Assembly: GCF_000275845.1 (NCBI RefSeq)
Contig: NW_006766889.1
Coordinates: forward strand, 1,351,058 to 1,415,057
Origin: Dichomitus squalens LYAD-421 SS1
Lineage: Eukaryota; Basidiomycota; Agaricomycetes; Polyporales; Polyporaceae
Direction: 5' to 3'
DNA length: 64,000 bases
Made by a program: the position numbers and the translations under genes. The notes below the pieces were generated by a model, which had not been told where the DNA came from, ran no database searches, and worked only from the letters and a program-made list of their open reading frames with translations. This document shows, in pieces, positions 33,777-45,450 of the stretch. How positions within the stretch are numbered: the first letter of the stretch is position 1; every line of letters begins with the position of its first letter.

Positions 33777-36700
33777 CTATCGCAGTCCGAGCCGGGACAG
33801 CGCTTCTTGTACACGGGCTTCGAACGACATGGTCGGGTGGCTGAGGCGTGCCAGGTCAAGAGCCTTCTTGAATGCTTCCGTGCCGAATCGTTGAGCGGCC
33901 GGTATTGACGAGCACAAGTATTGCGCTGTGTCCTCGTCTACAAGCGCAAGAAGTGCGCCGATGAAAAGGATAGACGCAGAGAGTATGAGATAAACAAGTG
34001 ATGAAGAGGTTAGCGACGAGGCATCAGGCAAACAGGGACATACCACTAGGCTCCACCGCGCATAGCCGGGAGAGGTGAACGTTCTCGCAATCCTTGTCTC
34101 TACATTCTCCACCTATGTCATATTGGCAGACTCGGCCCTGATTATCTGACAGAAACTTTAGAACCGAGGCTTGCTTGAGCGGTTTCAGATCAATGTTAGC
34201 GGAGGTCGCGCTGGAAGATAATCCAGCGAAAGCTGCAGGAGGAGGCATAGGCACGAGAGAACCGGAGTCTTGCAGAGGGGCACGCAGGAGAGGATGGCGA
34301 TCTAACAGCGAATGATAAGTCTCAAAAGATGTGGACGATTCGGTAGATTGCTGGTGCTCGGCAGTTGCGATGACCTCGATCTGTAGCAGAAGTAGTCAGC
34401 AGCAGTCGACCGACGGTTGTTTCCTACGCGAGGATACCGCAAATGAATACGTACCTGAGCCGACGTCTCTGGACGGATGCCAACGACGTCGACTTCTGCG
34501 CTATCACTTTGTTCGACAGATTCCTCAGAGTCGATAACCTGTGAAGGAAAGAAAGAAAAGGGCAGACAAGACAGAGATAGGTAGAAAGATGACAAGGGCA
34601 AGTAACAAAGATAAAAATGGGAGTACAAAAGAGAGTACCCAGAGAAGACAAGAGTTTAGCATGGATTCGGATAGCCGCTAGAGGCGCGGCATAAAAAGAA
34701 AAGATCCTTGCCGCTTGTTCTTGTCGTGCTTCAGCTGTCAAAACTAGGGACCGCATCACCACACGACCATCGAAAACAAGTACGATGACGTCACCACGCA
34801 TGCCACCCAACATTACGAGCACGCAAAAACCCCAGAATCGTCGGAATTGGAAAACGAAGATTGAGAGGAAGCAGGGATAGGGATGAACGATGAGGATGAA
34901 GTACTGCAGGAGAACTCGTATTGTCCAAGGACTTGCCTTCGTCGCCTGTGACTGCATGTTCTAGCGCCTTGACCTCTGTAATGAAAAGGCGTCAGAGGAT
35001 AGTAGCACGGATGTTGCATAGCGATGAGAACCTATCGGTGTTGTTGGGCTAGTTGGCGACTCCGAGTCTGGTAGAGATACAGTCCCGTCCCCGTTGGTCC
35101 CTGGGAACAATAAGCAGGAAGATCAGGCGATATATGGTGGGGCAGACTGACCTCGATAGACAAGACTGCTCAGAACTGTACGCTCATCTCGACTCTCGCT
35201 CAGTCGTCCACTGGAGACTTCCGGCGTCGACGACGAACTACTTCGGGAAAGATGTAACGATCGTGCGGAAACCGCGTCATCTTCCTCTTGCTTGACAGTA
35301 GCTGAGCCGTTGGTCTGCGTGTTCGACGATAGAGCAGTACCGCGCGACGCCTATGAAGCAGTCAGCTGGCATCCGTATGTGCAATGGCAGGTGCAAACAA
35401 ACCAGTGCGATTTTCTTTAACCGATTTTGCTCACGCTGGGCAATAAGCTCCCGCATTCTCCGGATCTGCTCCTCTTTCTCCAACAATGCCGCAGGGTTAA
35501 TCAGAGGAGTAACCGGAGAATCAACACACGGTGTCGGGGCGACGGACGCCTCAGGGGTGCTCGCGATTGGTCCACGAGAGTCCGTCCTGGACGACACAAC
35601 ACTGATCAAAAGAGTTGCCTCTTCCTGCTCGTCTTCAGTGTCACTGAGGTCGATGACACATCGTCGTTGAGTGAGACCTGCAAAGCCGGTCGTCCTTCTT
35701 CGAACTGGTGGCCGGTAGTTGTCGGTTCGCACCCCTGAGCGAGAGGAACCGGGCTCCAAGTCGACGAAGTCGGCGGCGACAGGCCGCTTGGTCCCCCGGC
35801 GGACGCTTGTGGACTGCGCATCCTCCCATGCCAGACGTGATTGGGACGGGCCAGGAACAACACCCATGTCATCGTCATTACCGTACGACAGGTCTCCATT
35901 ACCGATAGCGGAGGTAGACGGGGGCGCGGCCAAGGAGCGATTTGATGTTGACGAGGTCGCGGACGGAGGCATCCTCTCTCCGATGCCGGATACCTTTGCT
36001 GACAGAGCAGACGGCACAGGGCGGGGAAGCGGCGTATAATCCGTCGTCGGCCCTCCGGATAGCCCAGGTACTTCATCGACATTCATACGGTCCATGTAAA
36101 CAGCGCGAGAAGACCGCATGGAAGCCGAAGCCGTACTCGTCGAAGTCGTCGCACCTGTGGTCGAGGTCGAGGGAGCCGCAGGTTCAATGCTCTTCAAGAA
36201 GTCGTCCACTGTCTTGGTGGGAACGATGTCGATGGTAGAACTAGTAGAAGCCACAGGGCTGGTAGAAGGCAGCGAGACAGATGATGACTTCTGTGGCCTG
36301 AGCTTCCGCGAGGCCAGAACGGCCTTGCGGGCAAGCAGCTCCGCTTTGCGTTGTTGCTCCATATCCGAGAGACTGGGAGACAGTGCAGCGGACTCGTTGG
36401 CATTGCTCGTACTGGGTACAAAAGGCGCCGCAGCAGCTGAGAGAGATGACACCGGCTCGGTCTGTTGAGGCCTTGGAGGAGCGCTTGGGGATGTCGGAGC
36501 AGTTGAAGGAGTATACGGCAGGAGGCCTGTGACATCTAGGTTGGTCGGGAGCCGAAGGTTGAGTTCAACGAAAACGTAGAAGATGATTTCTCGGCTTAGA
36601 CCGCAGTCTACGAGATACTCCGGACGCACGCCCCAGCCAAGCAGATCTAAGACAATGTCTTTCGCTGCGTCGAACTGCGCTTGAGTCACTACGGGAGACA

Positions 36701-37327
36701 CGCAACTTGTCAGCTCGGGTAGTGTAGATTACATCGACACGGGGGCTTACAGGCTAATCCTGGCCGGACATGGTTCTCATCGACATGGGCTGATGCCAAG
36801 GCGGGAACCAGGGCGGGAGAAGCAAACACAGATGGACGAGAAGGAACAGAACTGAGCGTGGGCGATATAGGTTCAACTTTGGGTTTCTGTGGCGGAGTTT
36901 GCGTGGCTGCCTTCCCCTGCTCTACGACTTTGTTGAAGGTCAGGTCAGGCTTGAGTTTGGGCGTAGGCGGGGCCATCTCAGAGTCGCTGATCTCGCCCTC
37001 CTCCCGTGCTTGACTATCATCAACGTCCATTGATTCGGAGGGTGCAGCCACAGTCTTTGCTGGTTGCACGGTCGCCCCAGAGACTTCGGAGGAAGCTGTT
37101 CCTGATGGCTCTTCAGAGCCGTAGTCGAGCTCGATCGATGGCGGCGCAGCGAGAGATCGTGCAATATGAGGTGCAGTGGTAGTTGCGGTAAGCTTACGTC
37201 TCTTAGACTTCAGCGTGAGCAGTGCTGCTGTTCGAAGCGAGGCAGCGGGGTCTTCGGCGGGAGGGTGTGTACCCGGTAGGTTGGGGACTGCCTCTGTGGT
37301 CTGATCTACGAGATGTGAGCCAGACAT
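33777..37327 (-). CDS. Red1/ZFC3H1-like zinc-finger protein (zf-C3H1, nuclear RNA surveillance)
   Basis: Proteins with this finger (fission-yeast Red1, human ZFC3H1) are scaffolds that bring the Mtr4-type helicase and nuclear exosome to unwanted transcripts. The ATG at 37327 gives MSGSHLVDQ, followed by LRTAALLTLKSKRRKL and an acidic stretch (AREEGEISDSE). Exon 2 starts at 36685 (LTQAQFDAAKDIVLDLLGWG). A long Ser/Pro-rich middle ends in a helical IRRMRELIAQREQNRLKK. Further exons read FSFYAAPLAAIR, matching the SPL-type motif before the finger, and VIDSEESVEQSDSAEVDVVG. The finger itself, VCQYDIGGECRDKDCENVHL, has the C-x8-C-x5-C-x3-H spacing (CQYDIGGEC, CRDKDC, CENVH). The last exon ends LSRLGLR. 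About nine exons; the join between about 34950 and 34740 is unresolved. Assignment to an exosome-targeting complex is by family. Confidence 0.8.
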
Positions 37328-37735
37328 ATTAAAGTGACAGCGTTCGACGCCACGGTAACCAAGAAAGAGGAAGAGTCAGAGACGAGGAAGTGAACGAGGA
37401 GCGGCGGGCGATGTGCAGTAGATAAGTTCCAAGAACGGCACGTATCGGCGCCAAGAGCCTCACGCACAGACCACCCCACCTGGCGTCTAAGTTCCTTTCC
37501 GTTCAGTACGCCTCGGGCCACGCTTTACGGGGCATCGAATCGTGTGTACCTAGTCCTAGATCTCTCATCACTGAACAATAAACTTCGTACTACGACATCC
37601 GTGGTCACTTGGATATGTGTGCGCCCACAATACGAAGCGTCTAAGAGACGGAGCACACCAAGTACATAGGTTCATTCATCCTGGGCCTGGTCATGCTAGT
37701 TTTAGTCCCAGATAGGACCGCGACGAGAAATAATA
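37328..37735. other. Intergenic region (Red1-like promoter)
   Basis: 408 bp between the Red1-like start and the histidine phosphatase stop, both on the minus strand. It contains the promoter of the former. Nothing specific is seen. Confidence 0.45.
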
Positions 37736-39151
37736 TCAATGTAGTCGATCCACTGCCTTGATTACCAGTGGCAGAATGCCTAATTACTTATATTTAAGAA
37801 CACAAAACGACATCCATGAATCCACTCACCTCCTGTCGGCAGTGGGTATCGGGGGCGCCCCATGGTCGACAGAAAACCATTGACGATCCCGCTATGCGCA
37901 GATATGCAAATGTCTGGTTGGAAAGTGTCAGCATCCCGCCAAAGAGCATTCGATCTAGGTCTTGTGCTCACAGGTCTCGTTGTCAGTGCTGAAGATCCGG
38001 TCCAAGACGATGTGCGCGCGCTGTGCGACATGTTCCTTTGTCTCTCGCTTATCCGCTTGCCAGATCGTATCTTCCTCCTTAAATCCTTCCTCAAACTCGT
38101 AAACCGGAGGTGGGAACCTCTGCGCTATGGCGCTCCTTGTCGAGCGGAGGTCGCACGTATGCTCACCGTACTCCTCACGCAGATTCTATGTACACAGGAC
38201 GCGGACTGAGTAAAGATCATCAACCTTCGCAAGGGGGCAGCTGACCTCAAGGATGGTGATATGAAGCGGCCTCCCTTCAAGGAAGTCTGCGTCCACGAAT
38301 GTGTCGTGGAATGTACGCAGTGCCCGCTGGAAGGGGCTTCCATAGTGCCTCTCAGGCAAAGGAATGCCGTGAGCCCTTTCCTTCTTCCACGCCTGGCGCG
38401 CCGCCTTGGCTTGTTGGATACCGACATCAGTCAACTCCGGATCAGGACCCCAAGTCATCTCGCCGTCTCCGTTCAGTTTAGACCAATACCTGTTAGCAGT
38501 GGCTCAATAACCCATCCGCCACCGCGCCACATATGGAAAGCAGGCGTACTCATCCCAAAGCTAGAAAACTTGCAGAGTCGGTTGCAGCCTTAGTACGAGA
38601 ATTCTCCCTCACCTTCGTACCATACTTTGCTTCCGCGACGTTGTCTGCACCCTAGATGAGCAGTGACATGCGCGAAGAGCTCGGGTACCACTCACGAACG
38701 CCTTGCCCGTGGCGAGAGAAGTAGAACACCTTGTATCTAGTGCCAGATGGGGCATCTGCATTCAGTGTATCGATGCGTGCCTGAAATGTCTTCCACCGTT
38801 GTGGCGAGTCGTCCAGCAATCCAAATCGTGGCGGAAGCTAGTACAGAGTCACGAAACGTCCAGAGCAAGAGTACGACGACGTGGCTTACTGCTCCAATGG
38901 CTGCACCGTCCGCTGCTGGATCATCCTGTGAGAAGAACCCAGTCGCGATCTTGCCAGGTTGAGCCTCGGTCAGACTTCCTATATATTCCTTCTGCTCTAA
39001 TACACACCGAGTAGTCTCTTTGGGGGTGCTCCATGGGTATCCTGGTCCTGGACGATGCTGGATGGAGGAGATAGACGAAGAAACCAAAACTGAGAAACCC
39101 GATGCACCGTAACCTGTTTCTACTGAAAATGTCGATGATCGTAGTCCACAT
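37736..39151 (-). CDS. Histidine phosphatase (phosphoglycerate mutase-like family)
   Basis: Member of the branch-1 histidine phosphatase superfamily, with the catalytic RHG at YKVFYFSRHGQGVHNVAEAK. Similar fungal proteins are annotated as phosphoglycerate mutase-like phosphatases of unsettled substrate. Conserved text in order: GFFSQDDPAADGAAIGA, LPPRFGLLDDSPQRWKTF, YWSKLNGDGEMTWGPDPELT, LPERHYGSPFQRALRTF, NLREEYGEHTCDLR, and the second catalytic His in ISAHSGIVNGFL. It ends GGILPLVIKAVDRLH with the stop at 37738-37736. An 11-nt exon (38550-38560) is needed to give LWDEYWSKLN. The 5' end is uncertain. The upstream minus-strand frame offers an ATG at 39151 with a hydrophobic segment (CIGFLSFGFFVYLL), which would make a membrane anchor, but its join to the conserved exon is not resolved. 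Confidence 0.8.
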
Positions 39152-39715
39152 CAGAGGTGTCCTGAAAGCTGTAACTTATAAGCCTGTAACGACTCTGGTG
39201 AGGAGTCAAGCGCGCAAGCCGCGGCGGCACCTCTTGCGCGTGTCGAGACTGCGGCGTTGTGAACCCGCCCTGATCCATCAAGTCTTCACTGCGCTATACG
39301 TAGACGAAAACTCGTATTAACATCTTCGCACGCACGCGATGGGCACTAGAGAAACAAAACTCTAATTGTGGCGCCTGCCCCAGGCGGGCGGAGGCCATAT
39401 ATATAGCACAGGCGTGTAGGTTACCAGGAGTCCAAGCTAATACTACAAATGACGAAGATACAGCGATAACAATACACTCGGCCTGCCTAGGGGGAGTACT
39501 AGCGTCCTCAACACGTTTTGGCTAAGGACGACATTGTTTTTGGTTGGCGAAGAGATACAAGTTACGAATCAGGGAGCGCGTAGGCACCCCAACCCCGGTT
39601 CCGCTCGAGGGATTGGGTATGGGCGTGGATGGAGGCAAAGAGTGGGCAAAGGAACGGTGCGTCGCACACGACGCGACGCGTTGGCGGCAAAGGAGGAGGA
39701 TCAACTAACGTCAAG
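39152..39715. other. Intergenic region
   Basis: 564 bp between the phosphatase start and the expansin-like stop, both on the minus strand. It should include the phosphatase promoter. A TATATATAG run near 39397-39405 reads both ways. Nothing else is recognised. Confidence 0.45.
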
Positions 39716-40228
39716 TTAGTTGAAGTCCCACGAGACGGTGAGGACGCCAGTGTCGAGAGAGCCGAGCTCTTGGAAGAGCGAAGGGCTCATGTCTGCAAAG
39801 GCACGCAAGGTGAGCACTGAGAAGAAGGATAGGCTGGAAAGAGCAGCGTACCGATGTCGTTAGCGCCGCAGCCCGGGCATTCGTCACGGACAATGGCAGT
39901 CGCGGTCTTGCCATTCGCGGTGTTGGTGATTGTGACACCCTACGAGATGGATTAGCGCATTAGCGGAAGCGGAAGCGGGAGGTGAGGCAGACAGGCGAGT
40001 ACGAACCTTGTTACAGTAGCCGCCATTACCGTAGATGTCGGCCGAGATGGCGATAATCTTGTCGCTATTGACATTGGTCTCGCCGCAGGCACCAAGGCCA
40101 ACGTCGAACCATGTTCCACGACCGATGCGGGAACGCTTCGCGACGGAAGCAGTACCCTCAGAGGTGGGAGCAGCGAAGGCAGTCGCGGAGAGGGCGAGGA
40201 AGAAAGCGATGGCGGTGAAGGGCGACAT
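39716..40228 (-). CDS. Small secreted expansin-like / RlpA-like double-psi beta-barrel protein
   Basis: Three exons (40007-40228, 39852-39939, 39716-39792) give 128 residues. The ATG at 40228 opens a signal peptide (MSPFTAIAFFLALSATAFAAP). The mature part has the barwin-like barrel: GRGTWFDVGLGACGETN, AISADIYGNGGYC, GVTITNTANGKTATAIV, DECPGCGANDIDMS and LGSLDTGVLTVSWDF. The Asp of the DECPGC segment and the DMS box are the expected conserved sites. It lacks the C-terminal carbohydrate-binding domain of plant expansins, as usual for this fungal group. Related proteins loosen cell walls or act as papain inhibitors; the role here is not known. A TATA box lies about 130 bp upstream. Confidence 0.88.
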
Positions 40229-40357
40229 GTCTAGTAGATGGATAGGCGGAAGCGAGTGACAGTGAGGAATAGCGATTAGGCGACCGAGAACTATGTCCGA
40301 CAAGAAGGCACGAACCGAATGGCACCGTTGAACCACCTTGCCTCCAAGTTCGCTGGG

Positions 40358-40365
40358 TTTTTATA
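40358..40365 (-). promoter_or_regulatory. TATA box of the expansin-like gene
   Basis: Reads TATAAAAA on the minus strand, about 130 bp upstream of the ATG at 40228. Confidence 0.55.
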
Positions 40366-41998
40366 CTCGATCCAGGCCCTGCATAACGCCTCGACGTTGT
40401 AGCCGCCGCAACACATTTTGCGCGGCAGGATAGCAGTCCATGATGGGGGTCTAGAGCCGTCGTGCAAAATGCAAAAGCTCTTGTGGTAACGGCAAACCAC
40501 GGAGCCGTAGATTCGACGTGGTCGACAATTTGGGGTGCATGACGGAGATAAAAAATTCGACCGAGTAGTGGCTACCGAGCTCCAACTGCAGCACCCTGTC
40601 GGGAGCGAGCGGGGGTCCCAAACCTCGAAGTGGTGAAGCTGGGTAGCGTTTTGCCGGAAGTTACTATGGGTGCCAGTGGACCTTCACAGTCATGTGCAGT
40701 CAGTCCGCAGGCAGCATCCGCAGGCTAAGACAGCCCCTATCAAACGACATACCGAACGAGGTGGGGTATATCCAGTGAACTTCGTGTAATGAGCATCGCT
40801 ATACTTGGTGCGAAAGCATCGAGCAGAATCTCTCGCCCTATCGAATCATTCTGCTCCCCTGACGTATGCATACGTCAGTGACACAAAGTGGGGTACAAAC
40901 GAGAGAAACGTCTCACATAGAGGCTGTCAGAGGCCCAGAAGCCCGCAGGAACCAGCAAGAATGGTTAATTCGTCCGAACATGTGGAGAGTAACCCACTTC
41001 GCAGATTTGCCTTATACTCCTGGCCCGCACACTGTTCAGACTTCTCGACGAGGGTTCTTGAGATGTTCTTGTCAGAGCGTCGCACCTCAGAATCTCCGTT
41101 CCTGCTCGCGGCAGTTTGATCGCCACCGATGAAGGCAAATTGTCTTTATGTAAACCAGGGCACCGACAACGATCTGTCAAGGATTCTCGGGGTGCTGGGA
41201 GTAAGCGCTGAGCTGTCGCTAGAACCTTTGTTGAGGAAACGGCGGGCGTCGAGCGGGGCGGGGGGATCAAACATAAAGCTTTAAAGGGTCAAGATAGGTG
41301 AGTCCCTCCACATGAGTTCTCCACGATCCATTGCGAGGTTCGAATGGTCTGGCCTTAACATTCTGAGAGCCTCAAACGGGGCCAACGTCACTCGGACATA
41401 CCTCTGCTGGCATCCGCCAAGACATTGCTGGTGTATGTACGTATTGACGAACATTCCACGTCCGATCAGCAACAATACCGAAGAGTTGGTTCCTGTGCCG
41501 CGCCAGGAAAGCATAACTCCATGAGTTGCTACTCGGCATTATCGAGACCGTATATTGCAATTCTGCGAGAGTAGCAGATACAGAGGAAGAAAACGATGGA
41601 GTCTCGAGCACCGAGTTGCCGCTGTCGCGTTGAAGCGCGCGTACTCGCAACACTGCCACAGGGCGTCTGTCCGATTTCCTCCGCATGGCCGAGACTTGCC
41701 TCATGAACGAGAGCACTCTCCCCTATCCTCGCGACATTTCATTCAAAACCTAGACTTTGATCTCCAAAGCCACTCTATCCGACTGCTTGCGCAGATTAGG
41801 GCATGCTAGGGTGCCCGATGTGCCCGATATGAAGTAGTTGAACAGTAGCTTCCAGGACCTTCGAGAAACTACGATGGTCCTGAGTCCTGCAGCGGTAATA
41901 CATGTACATCCCTTGACAGGCTCTATATGGCACTGCACTGCAGCATCCGACTACACCTCCACTCCATTTACCCCCACCTCGTACACGACTGACAAATT
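40366..41998. other. Intergenic region: divergent promoters of the expansin-like and cdc37 genes
   Basis: About 1.6 kb. Open frames such as 40805-41119 and 41372-41716 have no domain or splice support. No repeat or RNA gene is recognised. Confidence 0.45.
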
Positions 41999-43992
41999 AT
42001 GCCTTTGAACTATTCTAAATGGGACAACCTAGAGGTACGTTGAGTAGTCTTGCTTCGCGTCTTCAGCGCCGACGCCGTTCGCTGGATGACAGCTTTCGGA
42101 TGATTCCGACATCGAGGGCCATCCGAATGTAGATCATCGTTCGCTCGTCCGGTACGCTCTCATCAGTTCTCGTTTCGACAAGGTTGACTGATCAGATCGT
42201 GTAGATGGAAGCAACGCGCCATTCACGAGCAGCGCGAAGAGCGCAAGCTCCGCATCGCCCAGCTGAAGGCCGACATCGGAGTCAATGAAGTCCTCAGGCC
42301 CCGCCTTGCCGCTATCGCCCAGGATGTTGACTCGCAAGGTCCCCCGCACTTCTCATCGCTCGTCGAACGGTTCAGGACGAATCCTGCTCCCGAAAAGCCA
42401 CCAACGAATGCTCCGGACCAGAAGACGTATGACGAAATGCTGCTGGCGCTGATGCTGCAGGTGTGGGAGGAGGCGAAGAAGAAGGGCGTGGGGAAAGACG
42501 ATCCGAAGCTTGGGGAGGCGTTGGTTGAGGGTTTGAAGACGCACCTCGTGAGGATCGATGAGCACCAGGAGAAGTTGCGGAAGGAGCTTGCGAAGGAGGA
42601 GGCGGAGATGCACAAGAAGATTACGTCTGAGGATATTCATGAAGGATTCGACTCAAAGGTGAGTGTTATTTCCACTGAAACATTGCCTCGTCTGTGGCGT
42701 ATGCGCCCAAGGTAGCCATCCATTGGTGTGATGCCGACACAACAACAGTATCTGTGCGATGTGGCGAGCTATGCTATTAGGACATGTGCGCACATCTAGA
42801 GCTGCGGTATGCGATCACTCTAGGCTTCAGACCACAAATAAGCAGAGGCACGCCGAGACTGCGTGACAGGAGAGGAAGCGTTTTCTCGACCAGGTTCCTG
42901 TTGTGAAGTAGACTAGTACTAATATCATAATCGCATGCAGTACGTGCCGCCAAAGCCAGCGCCGCCCCCTGTCAAGAACGCTATCCAAGACAAGCCAAAG
43001 AACACGGTGACGGAGTTCGAGACTCTCAATCCCAAGGGCGTCGCCAGTGCACCCAGCACCAGCTCATCCGGGGCATCATCATCAAAAGCCCCCGCAAGAG
43101 ACGACGACGCCGATGCCGACGAACTGCCCGAGCTCACACCTTCTCTCGAGGGGTTCTCGCGCATCCCTGTCCGCGCGTACGAGCAGTCATGGGAATTCAT
43201 TAAAGCGCACCGTGACGTCTACGTCCCCGGCGCGTCCGATGCACTTCTCGTCGCGGCGTTCCGCGCGCAGAGCGACGGGAACCCGAAGTGGGCACTTCAG
43301 TGCGTGCACCAAAGCCTGCTGCTCCAGTACTGCGAGAAGCTCGGCAAGGATGGCCCTTCTATGTTCTTCCGGAAGTACGTGCATCATCTCTCGTGTATTC
43401 CTTTGTGACAACCAAGCTTACACGTCTGCCGCCACACAGGATGACCTCGGGTGACCCCCGGGCGACGGCGGTATTCGAGAAGGACGTCCAGGACACGTAC
43501 GCGCACCTCGTCGAGCGGGTGCGGATATCCAAGGCGGAGGAGGCCGCTGCCGCAAGCGGCGAGCAGATCCAGCTCGTCCCCGAGAACCCGGACACGCAGA
43601 TCGGGTTCAACGTCCCGGACGGGCCGCCCCCCGAGCACCTCGAGCTAGAAGGGCCCGGGTTCGAGAACGTGAGCGTCGAGGACGTGAGGAAGGCGCTGCA
43701 GATGCAGTGGGACGTGTTCTCAGCCTTCGACGAGCGTCTGCAGAAGGCGCTGCGGAGTCAGAGCCTGGACGAGGTGAACAAGGTGCTGGGTTCGATGAAG
43801 GTCGAGGACGCGGAGGAGGTCGTGCGGCTTCTCGACGTCTCTGGCATTCTGAACTTTTCGGAGTCCGGCGTCCGGGACGAGACGGGGCGCGGGGAAGCGG
43901 ATGAGGGCGGGTCTACCGAGGAGGACGGTGAAGGGGATGAGGGGGGTGTCGAGGAGGAAGACGGAAACTCAAAGGTCAGCGAGGTTGATTGA
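41999..43992 (+). CDS. cdc37: Hsp90 co-chaperone Cdc37
   Basis: Cytosolic co-chaperone that loads protein kinases onto Hsp90. Five exons (41999-42034, 42093-42151, 42205-42658, 42941-43374, 43440-43992) give 511 residues with all frames consistent. The N-terminus, MPLNYSKWDNLELSDDSDIEGHPNVD, encoded across the first two small exons, is the family signature. The serine in LSDDSD corresponds to the CK2 site required for kinase binding. Then comes WKQRAIHEQREERK and a helical client-binding domain. The central Hsp90-binding domain follows (YEQSWEFIKAHRDVYV, ALQCVHQSLLLQYCEKLGKDG, MFFRKMTSGDPRA). A C-terminal helical part (MQWDVFSAFDERLQKALRS) ends in a long acidic tail. Intron 3, at 282 bp, is unusually long for this locus. 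A single-copy housekeeping gene in other fungi. Confidence 0.95.
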
Positions 43993-45450
43993 GCTCGTTG
44001 GACAGATCCAATGTGGTTTCGTAGGCACGAGAAGTGAAGTCATGCACGGATGGTAGTTTGTATGATATTGCTGTGAACTTGCTGACTAGTACTATCAGGC
44101 ACGCACGGATCTACATATGTGCAGTCAAGTGCCGTTTGAGAAGGATTACGACAAGGCTCAGATGAACTCAGTTTCCTGGTCACGCGGCGGAACGTCGCCG
44201 CACGCATCTAAGATGTTGCTCAGCGATAGATAACGCCGCAGGGCTATGACAAGCGAACTGTTCATCACAATGGACGCAGCTGATGAGGCAAACTGGGCCA
44301 TCATACCTCAGAAAGTCCATGGATTTACGGACTGAGGAGTGATTGCACGAGAAGATATTCCGTGTCATGACCTAACTCCGCAGCGAGGGGTTCACCATCT
44401 CTTCCACCTATAGGGATGACTTTCTGGGACATCTGCAAGCCACCGATCACTAGTCAATGAAAACGACAATCAGTGGAACAGGAAGGTCTGTGGTCTCCGC
44501 GACGATTGAGTGGACAGACGAGGCTGCGCGAGCCAGGCACCGGGTCTGGTATACCCGATCTGAATGTGACCGGCTAGTGATGTGTGGACAGATGGGGTAG
44601 CATGTCTGCCGTACGCCCGTCGGTGTGGATGACAGTCGGATGACCACGTGCATGTCAAGCTACTGAACGGGACTGCCAAGGGCAGGCCCTCGCTCGCCCA
44701 GCGGTGTGCCGCGTGAGCACCGAAGTCTGTGCTCGGAGCAGCACATGTTTTTTTCCTGGGGAGGGAGGCTAGCCTGAGACGAGTGGAGATGCCAAAAGGG
44801 TCAAGAGGGTGGGCGAAGCAGGAGTGGGAAGCCCAAGATGGGCTAGTGCAGAACATGGATGATGACGGGATGTCAGTGGACGGGGGATATCCGAGGGAAA
44901 GGGCGACTCAGTTGATTGAGTAGCAACCTGTAAGCAACCGGATCGCATGAACCTCCCTGCCCGGTTACTTACGTCGAAATGACCATACTCGCTGCAATAG
45001 GAAGACGCGATAGGCACAGACCGTTGCCCACGGCGCGTGCACCGAGCAGAATCAGTCTGTCTCACCCCCACACTGCTCCCGCCGGCGCACGACAGTGAAA
45101 TATAGCGGCCTTTGCTGCCATGCGACTGATCTTCCCTTTCCTCCTGCGCCCTTGCGCCCTTGCGCCCCCTCCCCGCCGCCGGTCTCGTTGCTGCCCGGGC
45201 GATCGTGTCGGTAGGCGGCACCCGTGACTCACGCTACGCTAGACTCGATCGTATCTTCAGGCCGCGCGCAGCCACACCCGCTCGTGCATCTAGAAGCGTC
45301 ATACGACCCTAAAACACTCTTCCCCTACACGCTCGAACAGACGTACAACCTCCGAAGTGTTCTCCCTTGAATGTATACCACTCCGTTCTAAACCCCAATG
45401 ACCTTGACACCCTCCACTGACGTCCGTTCTCTCCCTTCATCCTTGTCGCC
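43993..45450. other. Intergenic region between cdc37 and the methyltransferase gene
   Basis: About 1.5 kb with no supported gene. The right part is a CT-rich leader typical of fungal promoters (cctccactgacgtccgttctctccc just before the ATG). Minus-strand frames at 44769-45221 and 45309-45494 look like chance. Confidence 0.45.
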
